From NCBI RefSeq assembly GCF_005954645.2, contig NZ_CP040695.2, forward strand, positions 2,418,001 to 2,482,000: DNA of 64,000 nucleotides. The letters run 5' to 3'. Position numbers and translations under genes: made by a program. Position 1 is the stretch's first letter; each line of letters begins with the position of its first letter. This document shows positions 1-11,167 of the stretch, piece after piece. The stretch comes from Nocardioides sp. S-1144 (GTDB taxonomy: Bacteria > Actinomycetota > Actinomycetes > Propionibacteriales > Nocardioidaceae). The notes beneath the pieces were generated by a model. That model was not told the origin of the DNA. It made no database searches and saw nothing but the letters and a program-made list of their open reading frames with translations.

Positions 1-1232
1 ACGGTGCCCTCGGGCGGCTTGCGCAGCTGGGCCTTGCTCTTGCGCCTGGCCTGCTTCTCCTCGCTCATCGCGGCGTTCCTGGCCTCGGCCTTGGCCTTGG
101 CCCGCTCGTTCTCGATGGTGTGCTCGGGTGCCTGGACCACCACGTAGCCGGAGGTGTCGAAGCCGGCCCGGCCGGCCCGGCCGGCGATCTGGAGGAACTC
201 GCGGGTGCGCAGCACACGCGAGCGGTTGCCGTCGTACTTGGCCAGCGCGGTGAACAGCACGGTGCGGATCGGCACGTTGATGCCGACGCCGAGGGTGTCG
301 GTGCCGCAGATGACGGTGAGCGCGCCGGACTGCGCGAGCTGCTCGACCAGGCGCCGGTAGCGCGGCAGCATCCCCGCGTGGTGCACCCCGATGCCGCGCC
401 GCAGCAGCTTGGAGAGGGTCTTGCCGAACCCGGCGCCGAACCGGAAGTCGGGCGGGATCTCGACGGCGTGCTCGGTGCCCTTCGGGAGCCACTTCGCGTT
501 GAGCAACCCGGTGGCGTGCTCCACGGCGTCCTTCTGGGTGAAGTGGACGACGTACGCGGGCGCCTGGTGGGTCGAGACGATCTCCTCGAGCGTCTCGGCC
601 AGCGGGGTCAGCGCCCAGGTGAAGGTCAGCGGGACCGGTCGCTCGGCCTCGTCGACCACGGCGGTCTCGCGGCCGTTGCGCCGGGTCAGGTCGGCGGCCA
701 GCTCGCTGACGTCGCCGAGGGTCGCCGACATCAGGACGAACTGCGCCTGGGTCAGCTCCAGCAGCGGCACCTGCCACGCCCACCCGCGGTCGGGCTCGGC
801 GTAGAAGTGGAACTCGTCCATCACCACGAGCCCGACGTCGGCCGTGGACCCCTCGCGCAGCGCGATGTTGGCCAGCACCTCGGCGGTGCAGCAGATGATC
901 GGGGCGTCGGCGTTCACCGAGGCGTCGCCGGTGAGCATGCCGACCTGGTCGGCGCCGAAGACCTGGCACAGGTCGAAGAACTTCTCGCTCACCAGCGCCT
1001 TGATCGGCGCGGTGTAGAACGACACCCGGTCGGTGGCCAGCGCCGCCTTGTGGGCGCCGACCGCGACGAGCGACTTCCCGGACCCGGTCGGCGTCGCGAG
1101 GACGACGTTGTTGCCGGCCAGGATCTCCAGGACCGCCTCGTCCTGGTGCGGGTAGAGCTCGAGGCCGCGGCCCGCGGCGTAGGCGGTGATGTCGTCGTAG
1201 ACGACCTCCCAGTCGTCCGCGTCGGCTGTCAC
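1..1232 (-). CDS. DEAD/DEAH-box RNA helicase (DUF3516 type), N-terminal part only
   Basis: Superfamily 2 ATP-dependent helicase; the gene runs off the left edge, so about 410 residues are visible. Seen: motif I ATPTGSGKS (about residues 46-54), motif II DEFH in VVMDEFHFY, motif III SAT in LMSATLGD, and motif VI QIAGRAGRAG. This combination in actinobacteria belongs to helicases that carry a C-terminal DUF3516 domain; that domain would lie outside the window, so the subfamily is inference. The start is GTG at 1232 (TADADDWEVVYDD); the hexamer GAGACT lies six bases upstream and there is no Shine-Dalgarno sequence, so a leaderless mRNA is plausible. The visible end is a basic stretch (QARRKSKAQLRK). 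The lipoprotein gene lies 21 bases upstream on the same strand. Confidence 0.85.
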   Translation of the reverse strand, partial: MTADADDWEVVYDDITAYAAGRGLELYPHQDEAVLEILAGNNVVLATPTGSGKSLVAVGAHKAALATDRVSFYTAPIKALVSEKFFDLCQVFGADQVGMLTGDASVNADAPIICCTAEVLANIALREGSTADVGLVVMDEFHFYAEPDRGWAWQVPLLELTQAQFVLMSATLGDVSELAADLTRRNGRETAVVDEAERPVPLTFTWALTPLAETLEEIVSTHQAPAYVVHFTQKDAVEHATGLLNAKWLPKGTEHAVEIPPDFRFGAGFGKTLSKLLRRGIGVHHAGMLPRYRRLVEQLAQSGALTVICGTDTLGVGINVPIRTVLFTALAKYDGNRSRVLRTREFLQIAGRAGRAGFDTSGYVVVQAPEHTIENERAKAKAEARNAAMSEEKQARRKSKAQLRKPPEGT

Positions 1233-1253
1233 GAGGTCAGTCTCGCACCCCGG

Positions 1254-1835
1254 TCAGCTCACGCCGGGCACGGCACAGGTGGCCTCGACGTAGTCCGAGA
1301 CCGCCTCGGCCTGGTCCTGCTCCTCCTCGGAGAGGACGTCCTCGAGCGCGTCGAGCTCGGAGACGGTGGCGGTGTCGGGGAACACGTCCAGCGCCTTGAC
1401 CATCGCCGCGACGCCGGCTCGCTGGTCGTCGGTGAAGTCGGCCGGCAGCTCGGCGGCCTCGAGGTCCTCGCCCCACTGGTGGAGGGCGTCGATCGTCTCC
1501 GGGGCCAGCGGCGAGTCGGGGCCCTCGGTGGGCACCGGAGCGGTGCTCAGGGCGGTGCCGAAGTCCCGGAACGCCGAGCAGAGGTCGGCGGCGTCGGCCG
1601 GCTCGTCGGCGGGCGGAGCGGGGTCGTCGTCCGAGTCGTCGGGGTCCTCGGACTCCGGCGGCACCGGCGCCTCGGTGTTCGGGTCGAGCGGCGGCGTCGA
1701 GCTCTCCCCCGCCGTGGACGACGACGAGGCCGGCGAGGACGGGTCGTCGGCGGCGTCGCCGGAGTCCTCACCACACCCGGCGAGCAGCACGGAGGCCGCC
1801 ACGAGGGCGGCGAGGGTGGTCAGGGGACGGCGCAT
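1254..1835 (-). CDS. putative secreted lipoprotein, unknown function
   Basis: 193 residues. The N-terminus is a typical lipoprotein signal: MRRPL, a hydrophobic core, then the lipobox LLAGC with the lipidated cysteine at position 21. Residues 22-75 are a low-complexity Ser/Pro/Asp/Glu/Thr linker that would span the outer layer of the cell wall. The C-terminal globular half (from ADLCSAFRDF) holds two further cysteines, in DLCSAF and in ATCAVPGVS at the end, which could form a disulfide. I recognise no catalytic motif. A Shine-Dalgarno GGAGG precedes the ATG. It lies 42 bases after xerD and 21 bases before the helicase, all on the minus strand, but nothing links it to them functionally. Confidence 0.75.
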   Translation of the reverse strand: MRRPLTTLAALVAASVLLAGCGEDSGDAADDPSSPASSSSTAGESSTPPLDPNTEAPVPPESEDPDDSDDDPAPPADEPADAADLCSAFRDFGTALSTAPVPTEGPDSPLAPETIDALHQWGEDLEAAELPADFTDDQRAGVAAMVKALDVFPDTATVSELDALEDVLSEEEQDQAEAVSDYVEATCAVPGVS

Positions 1836-1877
1836 GGGAGCCTCCGAGCGGCAGCGGGCACGTGGGTGGGTGGGGCG

Positions 1878-2816
1878 TCACTCCCGGGCGCGGGGGTGCG
1901 CCGTGGCGAAGACCTCGCGCAGGTTGTCGACGGTCACGAGCGTATAGACCTGGGTGGTGGTCACCGACGCGTGCCCCAGCAGCTCCTGGACGACGCGGAC
2001 GTCGGCGCCGCCGTCGAGCAGGTGGGTGGCGAAGGAGTGCCGCAGGGTGTGCGGGGACACGTCGCGGGTCACCCCGGCCCTCTCGGCGGCCCGGACCAGC
2101 ACCGCCCACGCCGACTGTCGCGAGAGCCGTCCGCCGCGGGCGTTCAGGAACAGCGCCCCGCCGACGGCGCGGGTCGAGACCAGCTCCGGCCGGGCGCGGA
2201 CGACGTAGGCCTCGACGGCGTCGCGGGCGTAGGAGCCGATCGGCACGATCCGCTCCTTCGAGCCCTTGCCGCGCAGCAGCACGGTCCCGTCGACCGCGTC
2301 GAGGTCGTCGACGTCGAGCCCCACGGCCTCGGAGATCCGGGCCCCGGTGCCGTAGAGCACCTCGAGCAGCGCACGGTCGCGCAGCGCGAGGTTCGTGCCC
2401 GGGGCGCCGGCGGCCTCGAGGATCGCCTCCACGTCGGAGAGCGGCAGCGCCTTGGGCAGCCGCTTGCCCGCGGCCGGCGGCTTCACGCCGGCCGCGGGGT
2501 CGGCGTCCGCGAGCCCGTCTGCGACCGCGAACCGGTGGAACCCGCGCACGGCGACGACGGTGCGGGCCGCCGACGTGCTGCTCAGCGGCGGGTGGTCGGC
2601 GTCGCCCTCGCGCAGTCGCACGAGGAACGCCGACACGGTGGCCTCGCTCACCCCGGCCAGGTCCTCGACCCCCTCGGCGCCGAGGAACGCCAGGTAGCGC
2701 CTCAGGTCGCGCCGGTAGGACGTCAGCGTGTTGAGCGCGAGGCCCTTCTCGACCGAGAGGTGGTCGAGGTAGGTGCGGACCGCACGCGCGACCGCGCCGG
2801 CGCCCTCGGCGGTCAC
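1878..2816 (-). CDS. xerD: site-specific tyrosine recombinase XerD
   Basis: 312 residues. Chromosome-dimer resolvase acting with XerC at dif sites. The N-terminal SAM-like core-binding domain covers about residues 8-95. All catalytic residues of the tyrosine recombinase fold are visible: Arg160 (GTGARISEA), Lys184 (GKGSKER), His256 and Arg259 ([12 protein letters not shown]), His282 (LLGHAS) and the nucleophile Tyr291 (TTTQVYT). The GTG start at 2816 shares the bases GTGA with the stop of ald, so it is translationally coupled to ald. Length and residue spacing fit XerD rather than a phage integrase, as does the position close to pyrG and the NUDIX gene seen in other actinobacteria. The scpA/parA genes that often follow xerD are not here. 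Confidence 0.92.
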   Translation of the reverse strand: MTAEGAGAVARAVRTYLDHLSVEKGLALNTLTSYRRDLRRYLAFLGAEGVEDLAGVSEATVSAFLVRLREGDADHPPLSSTSAARTVVAVRGFHRFAVADGLADADPAAGVKPPAAGKRLPKALPLSDVEAILEAAGAPGTNLALRDRALLEVLYGTGARISEAVGLDVDDLDAVDGTVLLRGKGSKERIVPIGSYARDAVEAYVVRARPELVSTRAVGGALFLNARGGRLSRQSAWAVLVRAAERAGVTRDVSPHTLRHSFATHLLDGGADVRVVQELLGHASVTTTQVYTLVTVDNLREVFATAHPRARE

Positions 2817-3937
2817 GCCAGGACGTCGTCGAGCGCGACCGCCTCGATGCCGACGGCCTCGCCCACCGGGGCGTTGGTCAGGGCACCGGCGTGGGTGTTG
2901 AGCCCCAGCGCCAGGGACCGGTCGGCCCGGCAGGCCTCGACCCAGCCCCGGTCGGCCAGCGCGACGGTGTACGGCAGGGTGGCGTTGGTCAGCGCGTAGG
3001 TGGAGGTGTTGGGCACCGCACCGGGCATGTTGGCCACGCAGTAGAACGTCGAGCCGTGGACCTGGTAGGTCGGGTCGGCGTGGGTGGTGGCGTGGGTGTC
3101 CTCGAAGCAGCCACCCTGGTCGACGGCGATGTCGACCAGCACCGAGCCGGGCTTCATCCGCGAGACCAGGTCGTTGGTGACCAGCTTGGGGGCCGCGGCA
3201 CCGGGGATCAGCACCGCCCCGATGACCATGTCGGCCTCCATGACCTGCTGCTCGATCGCCAGCCTCGACGAGGCGAGGCCGTGGACGCGGTTGTTGTAGC
3301 GCCAGAACGACATCCGCAGCTTGTCGAGGTCGGTGTCGAGCAGCGTCACGTCGGCGCCCATCCCGAGGGCGATGTTCGCGGCGTTCTGACCCGAGACCCC
3401 GGCGCCGATGATGACGACCTTCGCGTTGGCCACGCCCCCGACGCCGCCCATCAGCACGCCGCGGCCACCCTGGGCCTTGAGCAGCGAGTAGGCACCGACC
3501 TGGGGCGCCAGGCAGCCGGCCACCTCCGACATCGGGTACAGCAGCGGCAGCGCGCCCGAGGGCAGCTGAACGGTCTCGTAGGCGATGCCGGTGACCTTGC
3601 GCGCCAGCAGCTCCTCGGTCAGCGGCTTGTCGGCGGCCAGGTGGAGGTAGGTGAAGAGGGTCAGGCCCTCGCGCATCCGGTGGTACTCCTCGGCGACCGG
3701 CTCCTTGACCTTGAGCACCACGTTGATGTCGCCGTCGGTGCCCCACGCCTCCTCGGGCGTGCTCACGATCCGCGCGCCCGCGGCGACGTACTCCTCGTCG
3801 GGGATGGAGGAGCCGACGCCGGCCCCGTGCTCGACCACCACGTCGTGACCGTGCGCGGTCAGCTCGTGCACCCCGACCGGCGTGATCGCCACCCGGTACT
3901 CGTGGTTCTTGACTTCCTTGGGCACGCCGACCTTCAC
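2813..3937 (-). CDS. ald: alanine dehydrogenase
   Basis: 374 residues, full length for the family. NAD-dependent, reversible oxidative deamination of L-alanine to pyruvate and ammonium in the cytoplasm. The N-terminus [20 protein letters not shown] is diagnostic. Catalytic Lys (VVLKVKEP, about 76) and His (YLHLAADK, about 99), the Rossmann stretch [17 protein letters not shown] and the catalytic Asp in VDIAVDQGG are all present. The GTG start at 3937 has a strong Shine-Dalgarno (AGGAGG, 7 bases away). The stop overlaps the xerD start. A 103-base gap separates it from the NUDIX gene upstream. I see no sign of the Lrp-type regulator that often controls ald. Confidence 0.95.
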   Translation of the reverse strand: MKVGVPKEVKNHEYRVAITPVGVHELTAHGHDVVVEHGAGVGSSIPDEEYVAAGARIVSTPEEAWGTDGDINVVLKVKEPVAEEYHRMREGLTLFTYLHLAADKPLTEELLARKVTGIAYETVQLPSGALPLLYPMSEVAGCLAPQVGAYSLLKAQGGRGVLMGGVGGVANAKVVIIGAGVSGQNAANIALGMGADVTLLDTDLDKLRMSFWRYNNRVHGLASSRLAIEQQVMEADMVIGAVLIPGAAAPKLVTNDLVSRMKPGSVLVDIAVDQGGCFEDTHATTHADPTYQVHGSTFYCVANMPGAVPNTSTYALTNATLPYTVALADRGWVEACRADRSLALGLNTHAGALTNAPVGEAVGIEAVALDDVLA

Positions 3938-4040
3938 CGATGACCTCCTCGAGGGTGCGGGGCACGTCGTTGTGCCCTTCTCGCCCGGTGACCCTACTCC
4001 CGCACGCCGGTCCGGTCAGGTGCTCGGGGGTGGCGGCGGC

Positions 4041-6358
<2,318 letters not shown>

Positions 6359-8074
6359 CTAGTCGCTGCCTCCGCGCGCCGTGCGGCTCGCCACCTGCGC
6401 CACGTCGAGCAGCTCGCGGGCGTGGGCCAGGGCGGTGTCGGAGTCGGCGAGGCCGGCGAGCATCCGCGACAGCTCGCGCTCGCGGGCGGCGTCGTCGAGC
6501 ACGGTGAGCCCCGAGCTCGTGACCGACCCGTCGCTGGACTTCTGCACCAGGACGTGGCGGTCGGCGTAGGCCGCCACCTGCGGCAGGTGGGTCACGACGA
6601 GGACCTGGGCGGTGCGCGCCAGCTCGGCCAGCCGCCGCCCGACCTCGACCGCGGCCGCGCCGCCGACACCGGCGTCGACCTCGTCGAAGACGAACGTGGG
6701 CACCGGGCTGGTGCCGGCGAGGGCGACCTCGATGGCCAGCATGACCCGCGACAGCTCGCCGCCCGAGGCGCCCTTCGACAGCGGACGCGGCTCCGAGCCG
6801 GTGTTGGCGGCCAGCAGCAGCTGCACGTCGTCGGCCCCGTGCGCGGCCGGCTCGGTCGGGGTGACCCGGATCGAGAGCACGGCGTGGGGCATCGCCAGCA
6901 GGGTGAGCTCGGCGGTCACCTGCTTCTCCAGCGTGCGGGCCGCCGTCGTGCGGGCCTTGGAGAGCGCCGCGGCCGCCGTGCCGAGCTCGGAGCGCAGCCG
7001 GTCGCGCTCGGCGGTGAGCGCCTCGATCCGCTCGTCGGTGCCGTCGAGGTCGAGCAGCCGGGTCGCGGCCCGGGCCGACCAGGCCAGCACCTCCTCGAGC
7101 GTCTCGCCGTACTTGCGGGTCAGGGCGGTGAGCGCGGCGCGGCGCTCGGAGACCGCGGCCAGCCGGTGCGGGTCGGTGTCGACCCGGTCGGCGTAGGACG
7201 CGACGTCGGCGGCGACGTCGGAGACGAGGTAGACGACCTCGGCCATCCGGTCGGCCAGCTCGGCGACCTCGGGATCGTGCTCGCGGACGCTCTCGAGGAA
7301 CCCGCGGGCGGCCGCGGTGGTGCCGAGGGCGTCGGCCCCGCTCTCGCCGGACTCGTCGCCGGAGAGCGCGGTGCGCGCGTGCTCGGCGGCCGCGCGCAGG
7401 GTGTCGGCGTAGCCGAGCCTGGACTCCTCGGCGGCCAGCGCGTCGTCCTCCCCCGGCTCGGGGGAGACCGCCTCGACCTCGCCGAGCCCGAAGCGCAGCA
7501 GGTCGGCCTCGCGGGCTCGCTCGCGTGAGGAGGCGACGACGTCGTCGAGCTCGCGGCTGGTGGCGTCGAGGCGGCGGTAGAGGTCGGTGTAGCGGGCCAG
7601 GATCTTCGCCAGCCGGGGACCGCCGAACCGGTCGACGGCGTCGCGCTGGGCGCGCGGCAGCAGCAGCCGGTGCTGGTCGGACTGTCCGTGCACGGCGACC
7701 AGCGGCTCGGCGACCTCGGTCAGGGTCGCGACGGGCACGGTCGCCCCACCGACGAACGCGCGCGAGCGGCCCTCGGCCGAGACGTTGCGCGCCAGCACGA
7801 CGACGCCGTCCTCGACCTCGCCGCCGGCGTCCTCGACGGAGGCGACGAAGCCGGGCAGTCCCGCGGCGTTGACGACGCCCTCCACGCGGGCCTGCTTCGC
7901 GCCGGTGCGCACGGCGCCGGTGTCGGCCCGGCCCCCGAGCAGCAGGCCGAGCGCGGTGACGACCATCGTCTTGCCGGCGCCGGTCTCACCGGTGATGACG
8001 GTCAGGCCGGGACCGAGCTCGAGCACGGTGGCGTCGATGACGCCGAGCGAGCTGATCCGGATCTCCTCGATCAC
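6359..8074 (-). CDS. recN: DNA repair ATPase RecN
   Basis: 571 residues. SMC-like protein that acts on double-strand break ends in recombinational repair. The N-terminal ATPase half has the Walker A GETGAGKT near residue 30; a long coiled-coil middle follows (Leu/Glu/Arg rich, about 150-370). The C-terminal half has the ABC signature [16 protein letters not shown], Walker [14 protein letters not shown] and the H-loop [10 protein letters not shown]. The GTG start at 8074 overlaps the nadK stop by four bases (GTGA). The order nadK-recN downstream of tlyA is the standard actinobacterial arrangement. No LexA-type operator is visible because the gene has no upstream gap of its own. Confidence 0.95.
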   Translation of the reverse strand: MIEEIRISSLGVIDATVLELGPGLTVITGETGAGKTMVVTALGLLLGGRADTGAVRTGAKQARVEGVVNAAGLPGFVASVEDAGGEVEDGVVVLARNVSAEGRSRAFVGGATVPVATLTEVAEPLVAVHGQSDQHRLLLPRAQRDAVDRFGGPRLAKILARYTDLYRRLDATSRELDDVVASSRERAREADLLRFGLGEVEAVSPEPGEDDALAAEESRLGYADTLRAAAEHARTALSGDESGESGADALGTTAAARGFLESVREHDPEVAELADRMAEVVYLVSDVAADVASYADRVDTDPHRLAAVSERRAALTALTRKYGETLEEVLAWSARAATRLLDLDGTDERIEALTAERDRLRSELGTAAAALSKARTTAARTLEKQVTAELTLLAMPHAVLSIRVTPTEPAAHGADDVQLLLAANTGSEPRPLSKGASGGELSRVMLAIEVALAGTSPVPTFVFDEVDAGVGGAAAVEVGRRLAELARTAQVLVVTHLPQVAAYADRHVLVQKSSDGSVTSSGLTVLDDAARERELSRMLAGLADSDTALAHARELLDVAQVASRTARGGSD

Positions 8075-9021
8075 GGCGCCTCGCTCGTGGCCCGGAGCCG
8101 GCGCCGCTCGCCCTCGCCGCGCCAGCCCTCGACGTTGAGCCCGAACTTGGCGACCAGCCGGTCGGTGAACGGCGCGTGGTGCACCCGCGCGAGCCGCACC
8201 GGGCGGACGCCGCGGCGGACCTCGATGCGGGCCCCGGGCGGCAGGTCGACCGTGCGCCGGCCGTCGCACCACAGCACGCCCGACACGTCGGTGCGGGCGA
8301 GCACCTCGATGGCGACGACCGAGTCGGGCCCGACCACCATCGGACGGGCGAAGAGGGCGTGCGCGCTGAGCGGGACCACGCACAGCGCCTCGACCTGGGG
8401 CCAGACGATCGGGCCCCCGGCGCTGAAGTTGTAGGCCGTCGACCCGGTCGGCGTCGCGCAGACGACGCCGTCGCAGCCCCAGCGCGACAGCGGACGGCCG
8501 TCGACCTCGACGACCACCTCGATCATCCGCTCGCGGGCGGCCTTCTCGACGCTGGCCTCGTTGACCGCGAACGTGTGGGCGAGCACCTCGCCGTCGAGGC
8601 TGACCTCGACGTCGAGGGTCAGCCGGTCCTCGACGATGTAGCGCGCCTCGACGATCGCGGTGATGGTCGCGTCGACCTCCTCGGGCTCGGCCTCGGCGAG
8701 GAAGCCGACGTGGCCGAGGTTGACCCCGAGCACGGGGGTGGCGCTGTCGTAGGTGAGCTCGACGGCGCGCAGGATGCTGCCGTCGCCGCCGATGACGAGG
8801 GTCAGCTCGCAGTCGTGACCGGCGTCGGTCTCGGACTCGGTGAGCTCGAGCGTCGGGGACTCGAGGTCGACCCCGAGGTCCTTGGCCTCCGGCCGCAGCA
8901 GCCGCACCACGATCCCGTGCGAGGTGAGGCCCGAGATCACCGCGGTCGCGACGTCGCGCGCCTCGGCCCGCCCGGTGTGCGCCAGCAGCAGCACCCGTCT
9001 CACCGTCGCGGAGTCCGTCAC
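8071..9021 (-). CDS. nadK: NAD kinase
   Basis: 316 residues. Phosphorylates NAD to NADP using ATP or polyphosphate. Seen: the diagnostic GGDGS loop (LVIGGDGSILRA), NLGHVGFLAE, and the second nucleotide loop ATPTGSTAYNFSAGGP. The GTG start at 9021 overlaps the tlyA stop (GTGA), and its own stop overlaps the recN start in the same way, so tlyA, nadK and recN form a tightly coupled run. The C-terminus is slightly longer and more basic than in short family members, as is usual in actinobacteria. Confidence 0.95.
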   Translation of the reverse strand: MTDSATVRRVLLLAHTGRAEARDVATAVISGLTSHGIVVRLLRPEAKDLGVDLESPTLELTESETDAGHDCELTLVIGGDGSILRAVELTYDSATPVLGVNLGHVGFLAEAEPEEVDATITAIVEARYIVEDRLTLDVEVSLDGEVLAHTFAVNEASVEKAARERMIEVVVEVDGRPLSRWGCDGVVCATPTGSTAYNFSAGGPIVWPQVEALCVVPLSAHALFARPMVVGPDSVVAIEVLARTDVSGVLWCDGRRTVDLPPGARIEVRRGVRPVRLARVHHAPFTDRLVAKFGLNVEGWRGEGERRRLRATSEAP

Positions 9022-9857
9022 GGCTCCAGCCTCTCACCCGGGACCGACGAGACGTCGGCGCCGTGCACAGCCGCGTCGATGTCGTCCTGGGAGATCTCGG
9101 GGTCGCCCCGGCGCAGCCAGAGGAAGAACTCGACGTTGCCGGACGGACCGGGCAGCGGGCTCCGGGTCACCATCCGGGCCCCCCAGCCCCGGCGGGCCGC
9201 GTGGTCGGCGACCGTCGCGACCGCCTCGGCGCGCAGGCCGAGGTCGCGGACGACGCCGCCCTTGCCGATCCGGTCCTTGCCGACCTCGAACTGGGGCTTG
9301 ACCATGAGCGCCAGGTCGCCGTCGGCGGCGGTGACGCCCGTCAGCGCGTCGAGCACGAGCGTGAGGGAGATGAAGGAGAGGTCGCCGACCACCAGGTCGA
9401 CCGGGCCGCCGATCAGGTCCGCGGTGATCTCCCGCACGTTCTGGCGGTCCCGGACGTCGACCCGGTCGTCGCTCTGCAGCGACCAGGCCAGCTGGCCGTA
9501 GCCGACGTCGACGGCGACGACCTCCCGGGCCCCGCGACGCAGGAGCACGTCGGTGAACCCACCGGTCGAGGCGCCGGCGTCCAGGCAGCGTCGCCGCGCC
9601 ACCACCAGGCCGGCCGGCTCGAAGACGTCGAGCGCCCCGGCGAGCTTGTGCCCGCCCCGCGAGACGTAGTCGGGACGGTCGGGGTCGTCGACGACCACGA
9701 TCGCGACGTCGGTGGTGACGCCGGTCGCGGGCTTGGTGGCGGTCGCCCCGGACACGGTCACCCGTCCCGCCGACACCAGCTCGGCGGCGTGCTCGCGCGA
9801 GCGGGCCAGGCCGCGCCGGACCAGTTCAGCGTCGAGGCGGAGGCGACGAGGGGGCAT
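9018..9857 (-). CDS. tlyA: TlyA-family rRNA 2'-O-methyltransferase
   Basis: 279 residues. S4 RNA-binding domain in the first ~65 residues (RLDAELVRRGLARSREHAAELV), followed by an FtsJ-like methyltransferase fold with the SAM loop LDAGASTGGFTDVLLRRGA and the acidic strand VVAVDVGYGQLAW. In mycobacteria TlyA methylates 16S and 23S rRNA cytidines and its loss gives capreomycin resistance; that activity is inferred here by family. The ATG start shares one base with the stop of the small gene upstream (TGATG). Its stop overlaps the nadK start. Confidence 0.93.
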   Translation of the reverse strand: MPPRRLRLDAELVRRGLARSREHAAELVSAGRVTVSGATATKPATGVTTDVAIVVVDDPDRPDYVSRGGHKLAGALDVFEPAGLVVARRRCLDAGASTGGFTDVLLRRGAREVVAVDVGYGQLAWSLQSDDRVDVRDRQNVREITADLIGGPVDLVVGDLSFISLTLVLDALTGVTAADGDLALMVKPQFEVGKDRIGKGGVVRDLGLRAEAVATVADHAARRGWGARMVTRSPLPGPSGNVEFFLWLRRGDPEISQDDIDAAVHGADVSSVPGERLEP

Positions 9858-10066
9858 CAGGCGGTGTCGAGGGCGCGGCGGAGCTCGCCGTGGGCGGCCT
9901 CGAGGACGGCGACGTGCTCCTCGAGGGGGCGGTCGTCGAGCCCGGCGACCGCCTCGATCACGGCGTCGACGCGCGCGTCACCGGAGGGCTCGGGCCGGGG
10001 GAAGGGCGGCTCGTCGTCCAGCAGGCCCGTGTCGTCGGACCACTCGTCACCGGGCTGCACACTCAT
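9857..10066 (-). CDS. small conserved acidic protein, unknown function
   Basis: 69 residues, acidic first half (DEWSDDTGLLDDEPPFPRPEP) and a helical second half (VDAVIEAVAGLDD, EEHVAVLEAAHGELRRAL) that could form a short coiled coil. No known domain recognised. It is the first gene of the run that continues into tlyA, nadK and recN, joined by a TGATG overlap. The start is supported by a TAGGCT hexamer exactly six bases before the ATG, so it is probably leaderless and its promoter would drive the whole run. The position between a HAD phosphatase and tlyA matches a small conserved gene seen in other actinobacteria. Confidence 0.75.
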   Translation of the reverse strand: MSVQPGDEWSDDTGLLDDEPPFPRPEPSGDARVDAVIEAVAGLDDRPLEEHVAVLEAAHGELRRALDTA

Positions 10067-10072
10067 CCCGCG

Positions 10073-10078
10073 AGCCTA
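10073..10078 (-). promoter_or_regulatory. -10 element TAGGCT, leaderless promoter of the tlyA-nadK-recN run
   Basis: TAGGCT on the minus strand, followed by six bases (CGCGGG) and the ATG at 10066. There is no Shine-Dalgarno sequence. The spacing equals that at several other starts in the window. Confidence 0.55.
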
Positions 10079-10094
10079 CCGGCCGGTGCCGGCG

Positions 10095-11096
10095 TCACGA
10101 CGCCGCGGGCGGGGCCAGGTCGTCGGTGCTCGGGGCGGTGCCGGAGGCGTCCAGGTGCGACCACGCCGCGGCCGCCACGACGCGCCACCAGTCCCCCGCG
10201 TCGCCCTCGCCGTCGACCTCGAGCCGGTCGGCCACCACGCGGCCGGACCAGCCACCGAGGGCCCAGCCCCCACCGGTCTCCCGGGGAGCCGGCTGCGGCT
10301 CGCGGAGCGCGCCGAGGTCGAGGCCGACGTAGGTGGGGCGCTCCTCGGGGCGGGCGGTGACCAGCTCGGCGAGCCCGGTGACGCCGGTGAGCACGAGCAG
10401 GGAGTCGATGCCGACGTTGCGGGCCCCCTCGATGTCGGTGTCGAGCCGGTCGCCGACCATGAGGGGTCGGTCGCCGCCGACGCGTCGCACCGTCTCGTCG
10501 AGCAGCGGGCGCGCCGGCTTGCCGGCGACCTCGGGTTCCACCCCCGAGAACCGCCGGATCGTGTCGACCAGGACGCCGTGGCCGGGGGCGACGCCGTAGG
10601 GCGTCGGGATCGACAGGTCGGTGTTGCTGGCCACCCACCACAGGCCGTCGCGGATCCGCACCGAGGCCCGCATGATGTCGGCCCACACCACCTGGGGTCC
10701 GTAGCCGGTCACCACCGCGTCGGCGTCGTCCTCGGGCCCGACGACGCTCAGCCCGGTCTCGGCCAGCGCCACCTCCAGGCCCTCGCCGCCGAGCAGGACG
10801 ACCCGGCCGTCGGGGCCCAGCCGGTCGAGCAGCACCCGCGCGGCGGCCTGCGCCGAGGTGACGACGTCCCCGACGTCGGCCTGGACCCCCAACGAGGTGA
10901 GGTGGTCGGCGACGGTCGACGGCGGTCGCGAGGCGTTGTTGGTGATGAAGGCCAGGCGCATCCCGCCGGCCCGGACCTCGGCCAGGTGGTCGGCCGCGCC
11001 GGGCACGGCGTCCGGCCCGACGTAGACGACGCCGTCGAGGTCGAGCATCGCCAGGTCGTAGCCCTCGGCGAGGGGTGTCGCGGATTCAGCCAGCAT
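10095..11096 (-). CDS. HAD-superfamily IIA phosphatase
   Basis: 333 residues from the chosen ATG at 11096; a GTG at 11144 in frame would add 16 residues, but GGGAGA about eight bases before 11096 and the better match of MLAESATPLAEGYDLAMLD favour the shorter form. HAD motifs are visible: motif I LDLDGVVYVG, motif II FITNNAS, Lys of motif III in VAGKPARPLL, motif IV MVGDRLDTDIEGARNVG. These are typical of the NagD/phosphoglycolate-phosphatase group; the true substrate cannot be read from the sequence. The last ~70 residues (from WALGGWSGRVV) are an extra region with no recognised domain. Confidence 0.85.
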   Translation of the reverse strand: MLAESATPLAEGYDLAMLDLDGVVYVGPDAVPGAADHLAEVRAGGMRLAFITNNASRPPSTVADHLTSLGVQADVGDVVTSAQAAARVLLDRLGPDGRVVLLGGEGLEVALAETGLSVVGPEDDADAVVTGYGPQVVWADIMRASVRIRDGLWWVASNTDLSIPTPYGVAPGHGVLVDTIRRFSGVEPEVAGKPARPLLDETVRRVGGDRPLMVGDRLDTDIEGARNVGIDSLLVLTGVTGLAELVTARPEERPTYVGLDLGALREPQPAPRETGGGWALGGWSGRVVADRLEVDGEGDAGDWWRVVAAAAWSHLDASGTAPSTDDLAPPAAS

Positions 11097-11155
11097 GCCC
11101 CGAGTCTCCCAGCCGTCCGGTCGTGTCGTCGCCCTCGCCCCCACCCGGCTCCTCG

Positions 11156-11161
11156 TAGGGT
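11156..11161 (+). promoter_or_regulatory. -10 element TAGGGT, leaderless promoter
   Basis: TAGGGT, then six bases (GACCGG), then the ATG of the DUF1015 gene at 11168. No Shine-Dalgarno sequence and no clear -35 element. Confidence 0.5.
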
Positions 11162-11167
11162 GACCGG

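Noticed and set aside
120..2999. 959-codon open frame on the plus strand opposite the helicase, lipoprotein and xerD genes
   Set aside because: Composition is a Gly/Arg/Asp/Val mirror of GC-rich codons with no domain; the minus strand carries recognisable genes throughout.
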